This document shows, piece by piece, positions 8,762 through 15,957 of a stretch of 47,293 bases of DNA; the first letter of the stretch is position 1; each line of letters begins with the position of its first letter. The position numbers and the translations under genes are program-made. Location of the stretch: contig JAQCLD010000026.1 in assembly GCA_027592785.1 (NCBI GenBank), positions 1 to 47,293 on the forward strand. The letters run 5' to 3'. The notes under the pieces were generated by a model. It saw only the letters and a list, made by a program, of their open reading frames with translations. It did no database searches and was not told where the DNA came from. The stretch is from Acidobacteriota bacterium. GTDB taxonomy: Bacteria; Acidobacteriota; Terriglobia; Bryobacterales; UBA6623.

Positions 8762-8800
8762 GACCAGGGGCTCGCGCCCCTGGCTCGGGTTGGGCAGAAA
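8762..8800 (+). repeat. REP-like inverted repeat, left copy
   Basis: This 39-base element contains a perfect hairpin at 8764-8783 (stem CCAGGGGC/GCCCCTGG, loop TCGC), followed by CTCGGGTTGGGCAGAAA. It recurs in inverted orientation at 9393-9431 with only a few mismatches. Together the two copies bracket the Y1 transposase gene. A short hairpin next to a conserved non-paired tail is the form of REP sequences recognised by REP-associated tyrosine transposases. Confidence 0.8.
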
Positions 8801-8857
8801 GTGGGTGGATTAGCGCCTCAGGTGTGGTAGGTTGGGCGGATTCCGAATGACGTCGGC

Positions 8858-9379
8858 GTGCGGCCAGGTCGATGGCCCATCGCTTTTCTGATCACTTTTT
8901 CCTGTTACGGAACCAGAGTCCATGCGGAGGAGTCGGGAACGGTTGATCGCCAAGATAACGTTCCGGGTACTGCTTACCTGCGTGCCGATACTCAACGTTC
9001 GAACGCTGAAAGAGGCCTGATGAGGGCTGCTACGTTCCGCCTGGACGCATCACGGCGCAGAGTGGTTCTAGATTCGATTCGGCAGAGCTGTCAGTTTCGA
9101 GGCTGGTGGCTGTCGGCGGCGCATGTGCGGTCGACCCACGTCCATGCCGTCGTCGCGACGGGAGAAAAGCCCGAGCGGGTAATGGGTGAGTTCAAGGCCT
9201 ATGCGAGCAGAGCTCTGGTGCGAGTCGGCCTGGAGACCAGCGCCCGGCCGAAGTGGGCGACTCATGGCACCACGCGTTGGCTGTGGGAAGAGGAAGACGT
9301 GTGGGCCGCAGTCGAATACGTACTCAAGGGACAAGGCGAAGACATGGAAATTCATCGCGGTCCCGCACCGTGGTCCTAG
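8858..9379 (+). CDS. REP-associated tyrosine transposase (Y1/IS200-like)
   Basis: A 173-residue single-strand transposase of the HUH family. The N-terminus FLITFSCYGTRVHAEESGTVDR matches the start of many RAYT proteins. The metal-binding HUH motif is His94-Val-His96 in THVHAVV, and the nucleophile is probably Tyr115 in FKAYASRAL. These residues cut and rejoin single-stranded DNA at hairpin-marked sites. Translation starts at GTG 8858; an in-frame stop at 8828 bounds the frame upstream. The frame is intact, and inverted REP-like hairpins lie 57 bases upstream and 13 bases downstream, its likely substrates. Whether it still moves REPs or serves the host cannot be told from one locus. Confidence 0.85.
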   Translation: MRPGRWPIAFLITFSCYGTRVHAEESGTVDRQDNVPGTAYLRADTQRSNAERGLMRAATFRLDASRRRVVLDSIRQSCQFRGWWLSAAHVRSTHVHAVVATGEKPERVMGEFKAYASRALVRVGLETSARPKWATHGTTRWLWEEEDVWAAVEYVLKGQGEDMEIHRGPAPWS

Positions 9380-9392
9380 CCAGTCCCGTCGC

Positions 9393-9431
9393 ATTTTGCC
9401 CAACCTGAGCCAGGGGCGCGAGCCCCTGGTC
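9393..9431 (-). repeat. REP-like inverted repeat, right copy
   Basis: The reverse complement of this element matches 8762-8800 with a few mismatches. Its hairpin lies at 9410-9429 (stem CCAGGGGC/GCCCCTGG). It begins 13 bases after the stop of the transposase gene, so the two copies flank that gene symmetrically. Confidence 0.8.
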
Positions 9432-9460
9432 TGTTGTTGGTCGTGTGCGCTGGGGCCGGG

Positions 9461-10411
9461 TTACTCTTCGACGTCGTAGAGGTGGTTGGCGCTGGGGAAG
9501 GTGCTGCTGGTGAGGCGGCAGTTGAGGCCTTGTTTACCCCAGAACTGGGGCATGTGGAAGGTCTTGGGCGGGGCGTAGACGATGTCGCCGGGCTTGCCGT
9601 AGACGGCGGTCGCGACGTCGCCTTCGAAGATCCAGCGGAGTTCGCCGAGCATGACGACCCAGAATTCGGCGAAGTCGGAGTGCATGTGTCCGCGGACGCC
9701 GGGGGCAGGTGTGCCATCACCGGCAACGGCCTGGCCGCAGATAAAGTTGCCGCGGACGCGATTCTTGCGCATGGCGGGCCGGCTCCAATTCGGGCGCGCT
9801 TCATTCTGCTTGGCGAGTTCGTAGACGTTGACGTGCGACGACCAGGGCTTGCCGTCTAGGTCGGCGACGTCGAGCGGGTTTGGACCGGTGCTGAGCCGTA
9901 CAGGAATGTACTCGATCGCGGCGCCGGGAGCGACGGCGGGCTTCTCCGCGAACACAGGCGTCGCGGCGTAGAGCGTCACTTCAAAACGAATCGCGGGTTG
10001 GTCGCCGATGACTTCGAGCGAATGCACCATGCGCTCGGGGACGAAGACGTAGGAGCCTTTGGTCGCTTCAATGATCTCGAAGCTGCCGTCGGGCTGCTCG
10101 ATCTCGAAGCGGACGCGTCCTTCGATGACGACCCACCAGGCGGGCGAATCGGCGAACATGCGGCGGGGGTACTTATAGCCTGGGGCCTCTTGGACCATGT
10201 GGGCGAGCGAGTTGCCGTCGTCGATAATCTTTTCGCGCCAGTTGGTCTGCCCGGCGTATTTGGCCTTGATGTCGTCCAGGCGTGTGATGGGCTTCATCGG
10301 CGCGACGTAGGGGGTGCGCGCGACGGGCTTGGGGTAATAGAAGACGCGCTGCTCTTGGGCGAAGGCAGCGAGGGCGCAAAGAGCGAAACAGAGCAGCAGG
10401 CGAAATGACAT
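9461..10411 (-). CDS. Secreted bicupin protein
   Basis: The 316-residue protein carries a signal peptide (LLLCFALCALAAFAQ) after the ATG at 10411, with a GGAG about 13 bases upstream. Two cupin barrels follow. The first (about 100-180; WWVVIEGRVRFEIEQPDGS, then VFVPERMVHSLEV) lacks the full HxH metal motif. The second (about 240-300) has HMHSDFAEFWVVMLGELRWIF and APPKTFHMPQFW, giving the usual His-His-Glu-His metal set. Bicupins include oxalate decarboxylases, quercetinases and binding proteins; motifs do not decide among these. The HupE-like gene ends 40 bases upstream on the same strand, so the two may be co-transcribed. Confidence 0.8.
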   Translation of the reverse strand: MSFRLLLCFALCALAAFAQEQRVFYYPKPVARTPYVAPMKPITRLDDIKAKYAGQTNWREKIIDDGNSLAHMVQEAPGYKYPRRMFADSPAWWVVIEGRVRFEIEQPDGSFEIIEATKGSYVFVPERMVHSLEVIGDQPAIRFEVTLYAATPVFAEKPAVAPGAAIEYIPVRLSTGPNPLDVADLDGKPWSSHVNVYELAKQNEARPNWSRPAMRKNRVRGNFICGQAVAGDGTPAPGVRGHMHSDFAEFWVVMLGELRWIFEGDVATAVYGKPGDIVYAPPKTFHMPQFWGKQGLNCRLTSSTFPSANHLYDVEE

Positions 10412-10451
10412 GGCGTTAGACGTCTCCTTTGACAGGCCAATCCTACACCCC

Positions 10452-11741
10452 TCAGACGGGTTTTGGCCGCGAGAAGTAACGGTGGGCGGCGCCGGCAGCG
10501 GCCGCGATGGCAACCAGGGCGGCCAGCCAGAGCAGAATATCCGCTGACCACTGGATGTCGAATCTGGCGAGGATGGCGCCGCGATCCATCATCCAATGCC
10601 AGGCGGTGTGGGCCACGATGGCCGAGAGGATGATCGTGCCGATTCGCTCGGCGACCACGTAGCGGAACACAAGAGCCAACGCTGGAACAAGAACGATCAG
10701 GACCAGGAGTTGGCCGATTTCGACGCCGACGTTGAAAGCCAGCAGCGAAGTGAGCAAGTGTTCGCCGGCAAACTGCAACGTCTGGCCCAGGGCGAATGAG
10801 AAGCCAAACCCGTGCACAAGGCCGAAGCCGAGAGCGAACATCCAGCGGCGATTTTGGGGCGTGACGCCGACGATGTTCTCGAGAGCCATCCAAACGATGG
10901 AGAGGGCGATGAGCGTCTCGATGAGCGGCGGGAACCAGCCCACGTCGGGCGCGAGGCCGTAGGCGGAAGCTGCCAGCGTGAGCGAGTGGGCGATAGTAAA
11001 CGCGGTTACGACGCCGATCAGGGGGCGTATGCGGCGGAAGGGGATCACCAGACACAGCAGGAAAAGCAGATGATCGGCGCCGCTGAGGATGTGGAAGAAT
11101 CCGGACTCGACGAAACGCCAAGCAGCCTGATGCCAGCGCGGGTCCAGCGGGACGACGCCTGGATCGCCGTCAAACTCGTAGGCCCGAACCGCGCCGCCAG
11201 GAGGCAGGAAGCGCAGCGTGGTGACGACTCTCGCGGCAAGCCGCTCCATGCCTGGGCGCATGGAGAAGGCCGACTGATCGGAAGAGATCGGGTACTCCAA
11301 CAGAACGTCGAACCACACTTGGTTCCAGACGACGTTGACGGAGTTGGACAGCAGGGGCTGAGTGATGTGAGCGACGGCTTCGTCGGCGGAGGAGAATGAG
11401 CGGTCGGACGGGATAGAGATTTGCGTCGCGGCGATGCGCGGGAGGGGCAGGCGGCGTCCGTTTTCGTAGATTTCGGCGTCGTTAGCGATCCACAGCGTGG
11501 CCAGGTCGGTCAGTTGCGGAGCCAGCAGATCGATGTCTAAGTAGCCTGGGCCGAACTCGGGGAACTCGACGTCGCGGATCGACTGCAGAGGCATACGGAC
11601 GAGCAGTTGCAGCCGGTCGCCTTCTGGTTTGACGAGCATGTGGACGGCGACGTCCAGGGGAATATCGTGGGCGGATAGGGCGGCGACGTGCACGAGACAC
11701 AGAGCCGCCGCGAAGGGAATTAAAAGAAAACGAAGAAACAC
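10452..11741 (-). CDS. HupE/UreJ-like membrane protein
   Basis: About 429 residues with an N-terminal signal or anchor (FLRFLLIPFAAALCLVHVAALSA), an extracytoplasmic beta-rich region to about residue 220, and a C-terminal block of six or seven helices. That block opens with FFHILSGADHLLFLLCLVIPFRR, the hallmark of the HupE/UreJ_2 family, and contains histidines at AHSLTLAASAYG, LVHGFGFSFAL and HTAWHW. Simpler HupE/UreJ proteins are linked to nickel supply for hydrogenase and urease, but no hydrogenase or urease genes are here. This longer secreted-plus-membrane type has no established role. GTG 11741 is the best start: frames further upstream run into the divergent gene and lack a signal-like N-terminus. 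No Shine-Dalgarno is visible. Confidence 0.8.
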   Translation of the reverse strand: MFLRFLLIPFAAALCLVHVAALSAHDIPLDVAVHMLVKPEGDRLQLLVRMPLQSIRDVEFPEFGPGYLDIDLLAPQLTDLATLWIANDAEIYENGRRLPLPRIAATQISIPSDRSFSSADEAVAHITQPLLSNSVNVVWNQVWFDVLLEYPISSDQSAFSMRPGMERLAARVVTTLRFLPPGGAVRAYEFDGDPGVVPLDPRWHQAAWRFVESGFFHILSGADHLLFLLCLVIPFRRIRPLIGVVTAFTIAHSLTLAASAYGLAPDVGWFPPLIETLIALSIVWMALENIVGVTPQNRRWMFALGFGLVHGFGFSFALGQTLQFAGEHLLTSLLAFNVGVEIGQLLVLIVLVPALALVFRYVVAERIGTIILSAIVAHTAWHWMMDRGAILARFDIQWSADILLWLAALVAIAAAAGAAHRYFSRPKPV

Positions 11742-11800
11742 AGTGTTACTGGGCCGCTGGACCGTGTATGATACCGTATACCCTGTATAGCGAGGTAGAC
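11742..11800. promoter_or_regulatory. Divergent promoter region with GTAT/ATAC operator-like repeats
   Basis: This 59-base interval separates the HupE-like gene (minus) from the NHL-repeat gene (plus). It holds GTAT three times at 9-10 base spacing (11766, 11776, 11785), including the palindromes GTATgATAC (11766-11774) and GTATAC (11776-11781). Helically phased palindromes suggest a regulator site, possibly for a GntR-type protein, but no regulator gene is adjacent. GAGG at 11791-11794 precedes the plus-strand ATG. Confidence 0.45.
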
Positions 11801-13048
11801 ATGACCCACAAACTCCATTTTGGCGCCGCGACACTCATCATTACTGGCCTGCTTGGCTGCGCATCGGCCCCTGTTGAACAACAGGCTGCGAGCGACGCAG
11901 GCGGACCGATGGCCCCCAAGTTCGAGGTCGACCCGATGTGGCCGAAGCCGCTGCCGAATCATTGGCTGCTGGGAGCGGTGATCGGCGTCGATGTGGATGA
12001 CAACGACAATGTTTGGATCATTCATCGCGGCGGTTCGCTAGAGGCGAAAGAGGTCTACGCGACGTGGGATCCGCCGGCTTCGGAATGCTGTGTGCCGGCG
12101 CCCCCCGTGTTGCAGTTCAACTCCGAGGGCGATCTGATCGGACACTGGGGCGGTCCGGGCGAAGGCTACGATTGGCCGACGTCGAACCACGGCATCGACG
12201 TGGACCACAAAGGCAACGTGTGGATCGGCGGCAATGGCCGCGGTGTCGCGGCGGGCGCAACGCTCCAGCCTCACGACGAGAGCGCGATGGGCCAGGGCGC
12301 GGTCCACGACAGCATGATTCTCAAATTCAGCCAGACCGGACAGTTCTTGCTGCAAGTCGGCAAACCTTTTGGCGGCAAGGGCAGCAACGATCTAGAGAAC
12401 TTCAAGTTGCCGGCTAAGACGCTGGTCGACCCGAAAACGAACGAGATCTATATCGCCGACGGTTACGGCAATCGCCGGGTGATCGTACTCGACGCGGACA
12501 CGGGCGAATACAAGCGCCATTGGGGCGCCTACGGCAACGTGCCTGACGATACGCAGTTGCCGCCTTATAACCCGGCCGACCCGCTGTCGCAGCAGTTCCG
12601 CACGCCGGTCCATGCGGTCGTGCTTGCCGACGACGGACTGCTCTACGCTTGCGATCGAACGAACAATCGCATACAGGTTTTCCAGACGGACGGCACGTAC
12701 GTAAACGAGGTAGTCATCGCCAAGAATACGCTGGGCGACGGAGCGACGTTTGACGTGACTCTTTCGCGGGACCCGGAACAGAAGTATTTGTACGTGGCGG
12801 ACGGAGCAAATATGAAGATCCACGTCCTCGACCGGCTGTCACTGACGGTGTTGACGACGTTCGGCGACGGCGGCCGGCAGCCGGGACAGTTCTACGCCGT
12901 ACACAGCATTGCCACGGATTCCAAGGGCAATCTTTACAGCACGGAAACGTACCGTGGCCAACGCGTTCAGAAATTCCTTTATAAGGGTGAGGCCCCGGTC
13001 ACTAAGAAGGACCAGGGAACCGTTTGGCCAACAGTCTCGATGAATTAG
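11801..13048 (+). CDS. NHL-repeat beta-propeller lipoprotein
   Basis: A 415-residue protein with a lipoprotein signal (LIITGLLGC, lipidated Cys20). The mature part is a beta-propeller with NHL-type blades, recognisable by NHGIDVDHKGNVWIGG, KTLVDPKTNEIYIADGYGNRRVIVLD, VHAVVLADDGLLYACDRTNNRIQVF, KYLYVADGANMKIHVLD and HSIATDSKGNLYSTETYRGQRVQKF. Such proteins resemble the lyase half of peptidylglycine alpha-amidating enzyme, and are common as secreted proteins in Solibacter relatives. Catalytic activity cannot be inferred; binding of a ligand or protein is equally likely. ATG 11801 was preferred over an earlier in-frame ATG at 11768 because GAGG precedes it and the lipoprotein signal then starts properly. 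Confidence 0.85.
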   Translation: MTHKLHFGAATLIITGLLGCASAPVEQQAASDAGGPMAPKFEVDPMWPKPLPNHWLLGAVIGVDVDDNDNVWIIHRGGSLEAKEVYATWDPPASECCVPAPPVLQFNSEGDLIGHWGGPGEGYDWPTSNHGIDVDHKGNVWIGGNGRGVAAGATLQPHDESAMGQGAVHDSMILKFSQTGQFLLQVGKPFGGKGSNDLENFKLPAKTLVDPKTNEIYIADGYGNRRVIVLDADTGEYKRHWGAYGNVPDDTQLPPYNPADPLSQQFRTPVHAVVLADDGLLYACDRTNNRIQVFQTDGTYVNEVVIAKNTLGDGATFDVTLSRDPEQKYLYVADGANMKIHVLDRLSLTVLTTFGDGGRQPGQFYAVHSIATDSKGNLYSTETYRGQRVQKFLYKGEAPVTKKDQGTVWPTVSMN

Positions 13049-13071
13049 ATTAGAGCCGTGTAGGCCCAGCA

Positions 13072-13833
13072 TTGAGAAGCTTCTCGATATCTTGCTGTGC
13101 GGCGGCCGCGCTGTACCTGTGCGGGTCGGCGTTTGCTGAACCGCCGACCGCGTTTGAAGCTCCGCGTAGCCGAGACTTCGCTAAGGATCTGGCGAAGAAC
13201 TTCGGCGGTCTATTCTCCAAGGACAACATTGCGCCGTTCGCCATTGGCGCGGCGGCGACCGGTCTTTCCGTGGTGCCAGAACAGAGGGTCAAGACCTATT
13301 TTCTGACGAATCCCGAAAACGGCGACAGGCTCGTCGAGCCGGGGGAGCATATCGGCAACGCCGAGCTGATAGCGCCGGTCGTCGCGGGACTCTTCGCGGC
13401 GGGCCTCTACCGCGACGGTGACCCACGCTTTAAGTCGACGACATACGCGCTGGCCCAGGGCTTCGTGGTCAACGGCGTAGTCACGGGGAGCATGAAGAAA
13501 GTGTTTTAGCGGACGCGGCCGGACGGCTCGAACGACGTTTCTTTCCCTTCCGGGCACACTTCGATGTCGTTCATGTGGGCAACGGTGCTCTCGCGGAATT
13601 ACGGGCTGAAAGTCGGTATTCCGGCGTACGCGGTGGCGAGCTACGTAGGCGTGTCGCGGCTGCAGGAGAACGCGCACCACACATCCGATGTCGTTGCCGG
13701 CGCGACCATCGGGTACATCGTGGGACGGACGGTAACTCGCCATAGAAAGGGCGGCCGCTTGTCGCGCGTCAATTGGATGGTCGCTCCGGCGCGACGCGGG
13801 TTTGTCGCGTCGATTTCGTTTCCTGGACCCTAG
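13072..13833 (+). pseudogene. PAP2-family phosphatase interrupted by an in-frame amber codon
   Basis: Two adjacent open frames lie in the same frame and together make one PAP2 protein of about 253 residues. The first half begins at TTG 13072 with a signal peptide (AAAALYLCGSAFAEP). The frame stops at TAG 13507-13509 and resumes directly as RTRPDGSNDVSFPSGHTSMSF. All three phosphatase motifs are present: K-x6-RP (K...RTRP, with the amber codon inside the six variable positions), FPSGH, and SR-x5-H-x3-D (SRLQENAHHTSD). PAP2 enzymes dephosphorylate membrane lipids such as phosphatidate or undecaprenyl pyrophosphate. The cause could be a recent nonsense mutation, a sequencing error or amber readthrough. 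No frameshift is needed. Confidence 0.8.
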
Positions 13834-13888
13834 ACGCGGTTGGGTTGAAGCGAAAATTTCGCGCCGACAACGAGAGCCCGCCGAACTG

Positions 13889-14128
13889 ATGTCGACTCCT
13901 CGCGAACAGCCCCAATCTCTCGCCGAAGCTCTGGGCTGCGGCCTACTTCTAATGGGCGTACTCGGAGTTGCCTTTGGCCTAGCAGCACTTCTCGGAGTCA
14001 GCGATCGCATTGAGCTTGAATTCTTTGGTATTGCCCTAAACGACACTCCGGGAAGGCGGATGTGGACCGCCGGCAGTACAGCCGCTCTTGTCGCCGGGGT
14101 GTTGATTCTGCGAAAACGGGCGAATTAG
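13889..14128 (+). CDS. Small membrane protein of unknown function
   Basis: A 79-residue frame starting at ATG 13889 with two predicted membrane helices (ALGCGLLLMGVLGVAFGLAA and a C-terminal GSTAALVAGVLIL ending in the basic RKRAN). The family is not recognised. It follows the interrupted PAP2 gene by 55 bases on the same strand. The hydrophobic pattern and basic C-terminus look like a genuine inner-membrane protein. An in-frame upstream start (13802) would add a basic stretch that looks like read-through of noncoding sequence. Confidence 0.5.
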   Translation: MSTPREQPQSLAEALGCGLLLMGVLGVAFGLAALLGVSDRIELEFFGIALNDTPGRRMWTAGSTAALVAGVLILRKRAN

Positions 14129-14482
14129 CGCAGACTCCACAGGCAGTGTTCGAGTCGTTAGCTAGGCCGGTTCTCCACCTCCCGTCCCAGTCGGTAGGAC
14201 GGGACGCACGGCGTGCCTGCCGAGGTCGCCGTCAAGCACGATCTGCGGCGCCCGCGATTGGACGCAGGGGCAAGGTGAAGCGATAGAAAGGACGCGATTA
14301 CGGGCTAGAATCAACTCTCTCCCGGGTAATGTCCTGCAATTTCCAATAATAGAAAATTACTCGTAACACCGCTTGAGTCTCTTTCGCTGACCTACCGGCG
14401 CTACGATCCACGCAACTTGATCATCGGCTCCTGCGCACCTAGAATTCAGGCGATAGGCCGCCCCAACGATCGTGCGGCGACG
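14129..14482. other. Noncoding gap with one hairpin
   Basis: No convincing gene is seen in these 354 bases. A hairpin with stem TCCCGTCC/GGACGGGA lies at 14180-14204 (9-base loop). An AT-rich patch at about 14330-14375 stands out against the GC-rich background and could hold a promoter, but no clear -35/-10 pair was found. Confidence 0.5.
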
Positions 14483-14974
14483 CTAAAGCCCGGCTTCCTT
14501 CGCCTGCACACCGCTCTCGAAGTGTGTGTAGAGGTACACGGGGATTTCCAAATCGCCCAAATGATGCTCAACGAGCGGCTTTACGTCGTCCCAATCCAGA
14601 CCTCCTACGCCTGTAGCCAGACGCGGAATGGCAATGCTTGTCAGATTCTCGCGCTCGGCCATGTGGCGCAGTGCGCGCAGCGCGTGGTTCACGTGTTCGG
14701 TGGAGGCGCGACCCGGGTGACCACCGGGGCCATCAGAGGGCTTCTGGGTGAGCAAATTAGCGATTCGATACGAACCCACACCTGACCAGATCCATGCGCC
14801 GCCGGGCTTAGGACGATCGTTGTGGCAGTAGTGACGGAAATCCTTCACCATGGCTGGCCACCGTTCGCGCAGGCTCAAGGCCAAGCCTTGATCGAAGTGG
14901 TCATTAGGCGCCACTCCATGGGCGAGCACATTGGCTTTGGTAAGAAGGATGTCTCCAGTGACTTCATGAATCAT
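14483..14974 (-). CDS. Macro-domain protein
   Basis: A 163-residue single macro domain. The N-terminus MIHEVTGDILLTKANVLAHGVAPNDHFDQGLA has the adenosine-contacting beginning (GDIL..., AHGVA) and the glycine-poor loop typical of Poa1p/TARG1-like members; IAIPRLATGVGGLDWDDV is the phosphate-binding loop that ends the fold. Macro domains bind ADP-ribose, and many hydrolyse ADP-ribosyl groups from proteins, nucleic acids or ADP-ribose-1''-phosphate. The start at ATG 14974 is preceded by TTGGAG at about 11 bases. The upstream cupin frame ends 5 bases before it, so the two may be transcribed together. No ADP-ribosyltransferase toxin or DarT-like gene is adjacent. Confidence 0.87.
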   Translation of the reverse strand: MIHEVTGDILLTKANVLAHGVAPNDHFDQGLALSLRERWPAMVKDFRHYCHNDRPKPGGAWIWSGVGSYRIANLLTQKPSDGPGGHPGRASTEHVNHALRALRHMAERENLTSIAIPRLATGVGGLDWDDVKPLVEHHLGDLEIPVYLYTHFESGVQAKEAGL

Positions 14975-14979
14975 TCAAT

Positions 14980-15522
14980 TTAACTCCAAGTTTTGATGAG
15001 TGATTTGACGCACTCTTCCACACGGCATGGGCGATACGCGCCCAGCGTCTCAATGCAAAGAAAGAGCTTCCGGGCGGATGACTGTGGCATCGTACTCACT
15101 CGGCACCATTGACTAAGCAAGTCGATTGCCAAATTATGGTTCCGGTGAAGGGCGCACGAAACGGCGGTGGCAGGTTGCAGCCAATCGCGCTGGCTGCAGA
15201 CCGAACCATACATTCCTACAAGTCCCGAATCGGGGCAAGAACCCCTGAAACGGGTCGACTCAACCCTCAGGAAACCCCACATTGGATAACTTCTGAATAT
15301 CCACCTGCCAAAGACTTCGACCAGAGTGGCGGTAACGTCGCTCGTATTGACGAACGTGTGGTTCGCGGCAGCGGGAATAGCCACGACCTGTCCAGGGATG
15401 ACATCCAGGGGATCTTCATCTTCAACTGTCAAGCGAATACTTCCAGTGATGAGTAGGAGGACATGGCACTTGGCCCGCGGATGCGAATGAACGCTGCGGG
15501 GGCCCGGACTCCGCGTAGTCAC
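14980..15522 (-). pseudogene. Probable truncated cupin-domain gene
   Basis: The first 75 or so residues of this 180-residue frame read as a cupin_2 barrel: HSHPRAKCHVLLLITGSIRLTVEDEDPLDVIPGQVVAIPAAANHTFVNTSDVTATLVEVF. The metal-binding His pair and the later His are present. The remaining 100 residues are Cys- and Ser-rich with no recognisable structure and look like decayed or frameshifted sequence. The cupin also lacks the strand normally preceding HxHP. I judge it a remnant, or a small cupin gene whose true end has been lost, rather than a normal 180-residue protein. It lies 5 bases upstream of the macro-domain gene on the same strand. Confidence 0.45.
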
Positions 15523-15957
15523 CTAGTCGAATGTGACAGATGGGGAACTCTTGATCCGTCCGCTTCCGAGGCTATCCGCCCGGCCCCTTCGGCAACGCTT
15601 CTTCCCACTCAATGTTGGCCTGGAAGCAGAACCCGCGGTCTCTTGAGCTGGCAGTTTGCCGGCTCTCTGGAGACTGCCGAATTGGACGGAGGGGGGAGAA
15701 CGCTGACGCAGGAGATGGGGAGATGTGGTTGGCGCGATCCGGACCCACGGCTTACGGCGTGGGCTAAGGATTCCGCCGCCCCGGTGGGGCTGGGGGCGTG
15801 CGGGGATTGTCGCGTCGGCGTGGGTTTCTGGCTGTGAGGTGAGGGGACAGTCCACGGGGGGACAGTCCCTGGCGGTCGTTCATGGTGACTGGGTGACCGC
15901 CGGCTGACGCCAGCGGCTCTGTTTCGGGGTGTCTGGCGTTCGTCTGTCTGCTGGAAT
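15523..15957. other. Noncoding gap carrying REP-like hairpins
   Basis: These 435 bases between the cupin remnant and the methyltransferase operon hold no believable gene; the open frames present have the composition of random GC-rich sequence. The main content is the hairpin and tandem-repeat cluster at 15744-15868. Confidence 0.55.
15744..15868. repeat. REP-like hairpin pair and tandem GGACAGTCC repeats
   Basis: Two hairpins lie 14 bases apart: CCCACGGC-TTAC-GGCGTGGG (15744-15763, one mismatch in an 8-bp stem) and GCCCC-GGT-GGGGC (15778-15790). Downstream, GGGGACAGTCC occurs twice with a 15-base period (15843-15853 and 15858-15868), each copy containing the palindrome GGACaGTCC. The layout resembles dispersed bipartite REP elements. 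Confidence 0.55.

Larger units (their letters stand above)
8762..9431 (+). mobile_element. REP/RAYT unit (Y1 transposase gene between inverted REPs)
   Basis: A 670-base unit made of a left REP-like hairpin, a complete RAYT-type transposase gene and a right REP-like hairpin in opposite orientation. RAYTs are domesticated relatives of IS200/IS605 transposases and are linked to spread of REP sequences. No second gene (tnpB-like) and no target-site duplication were seen. The unit sits between the aldolase and the bicupin genes without disrupting either. Confidence 0.75.
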
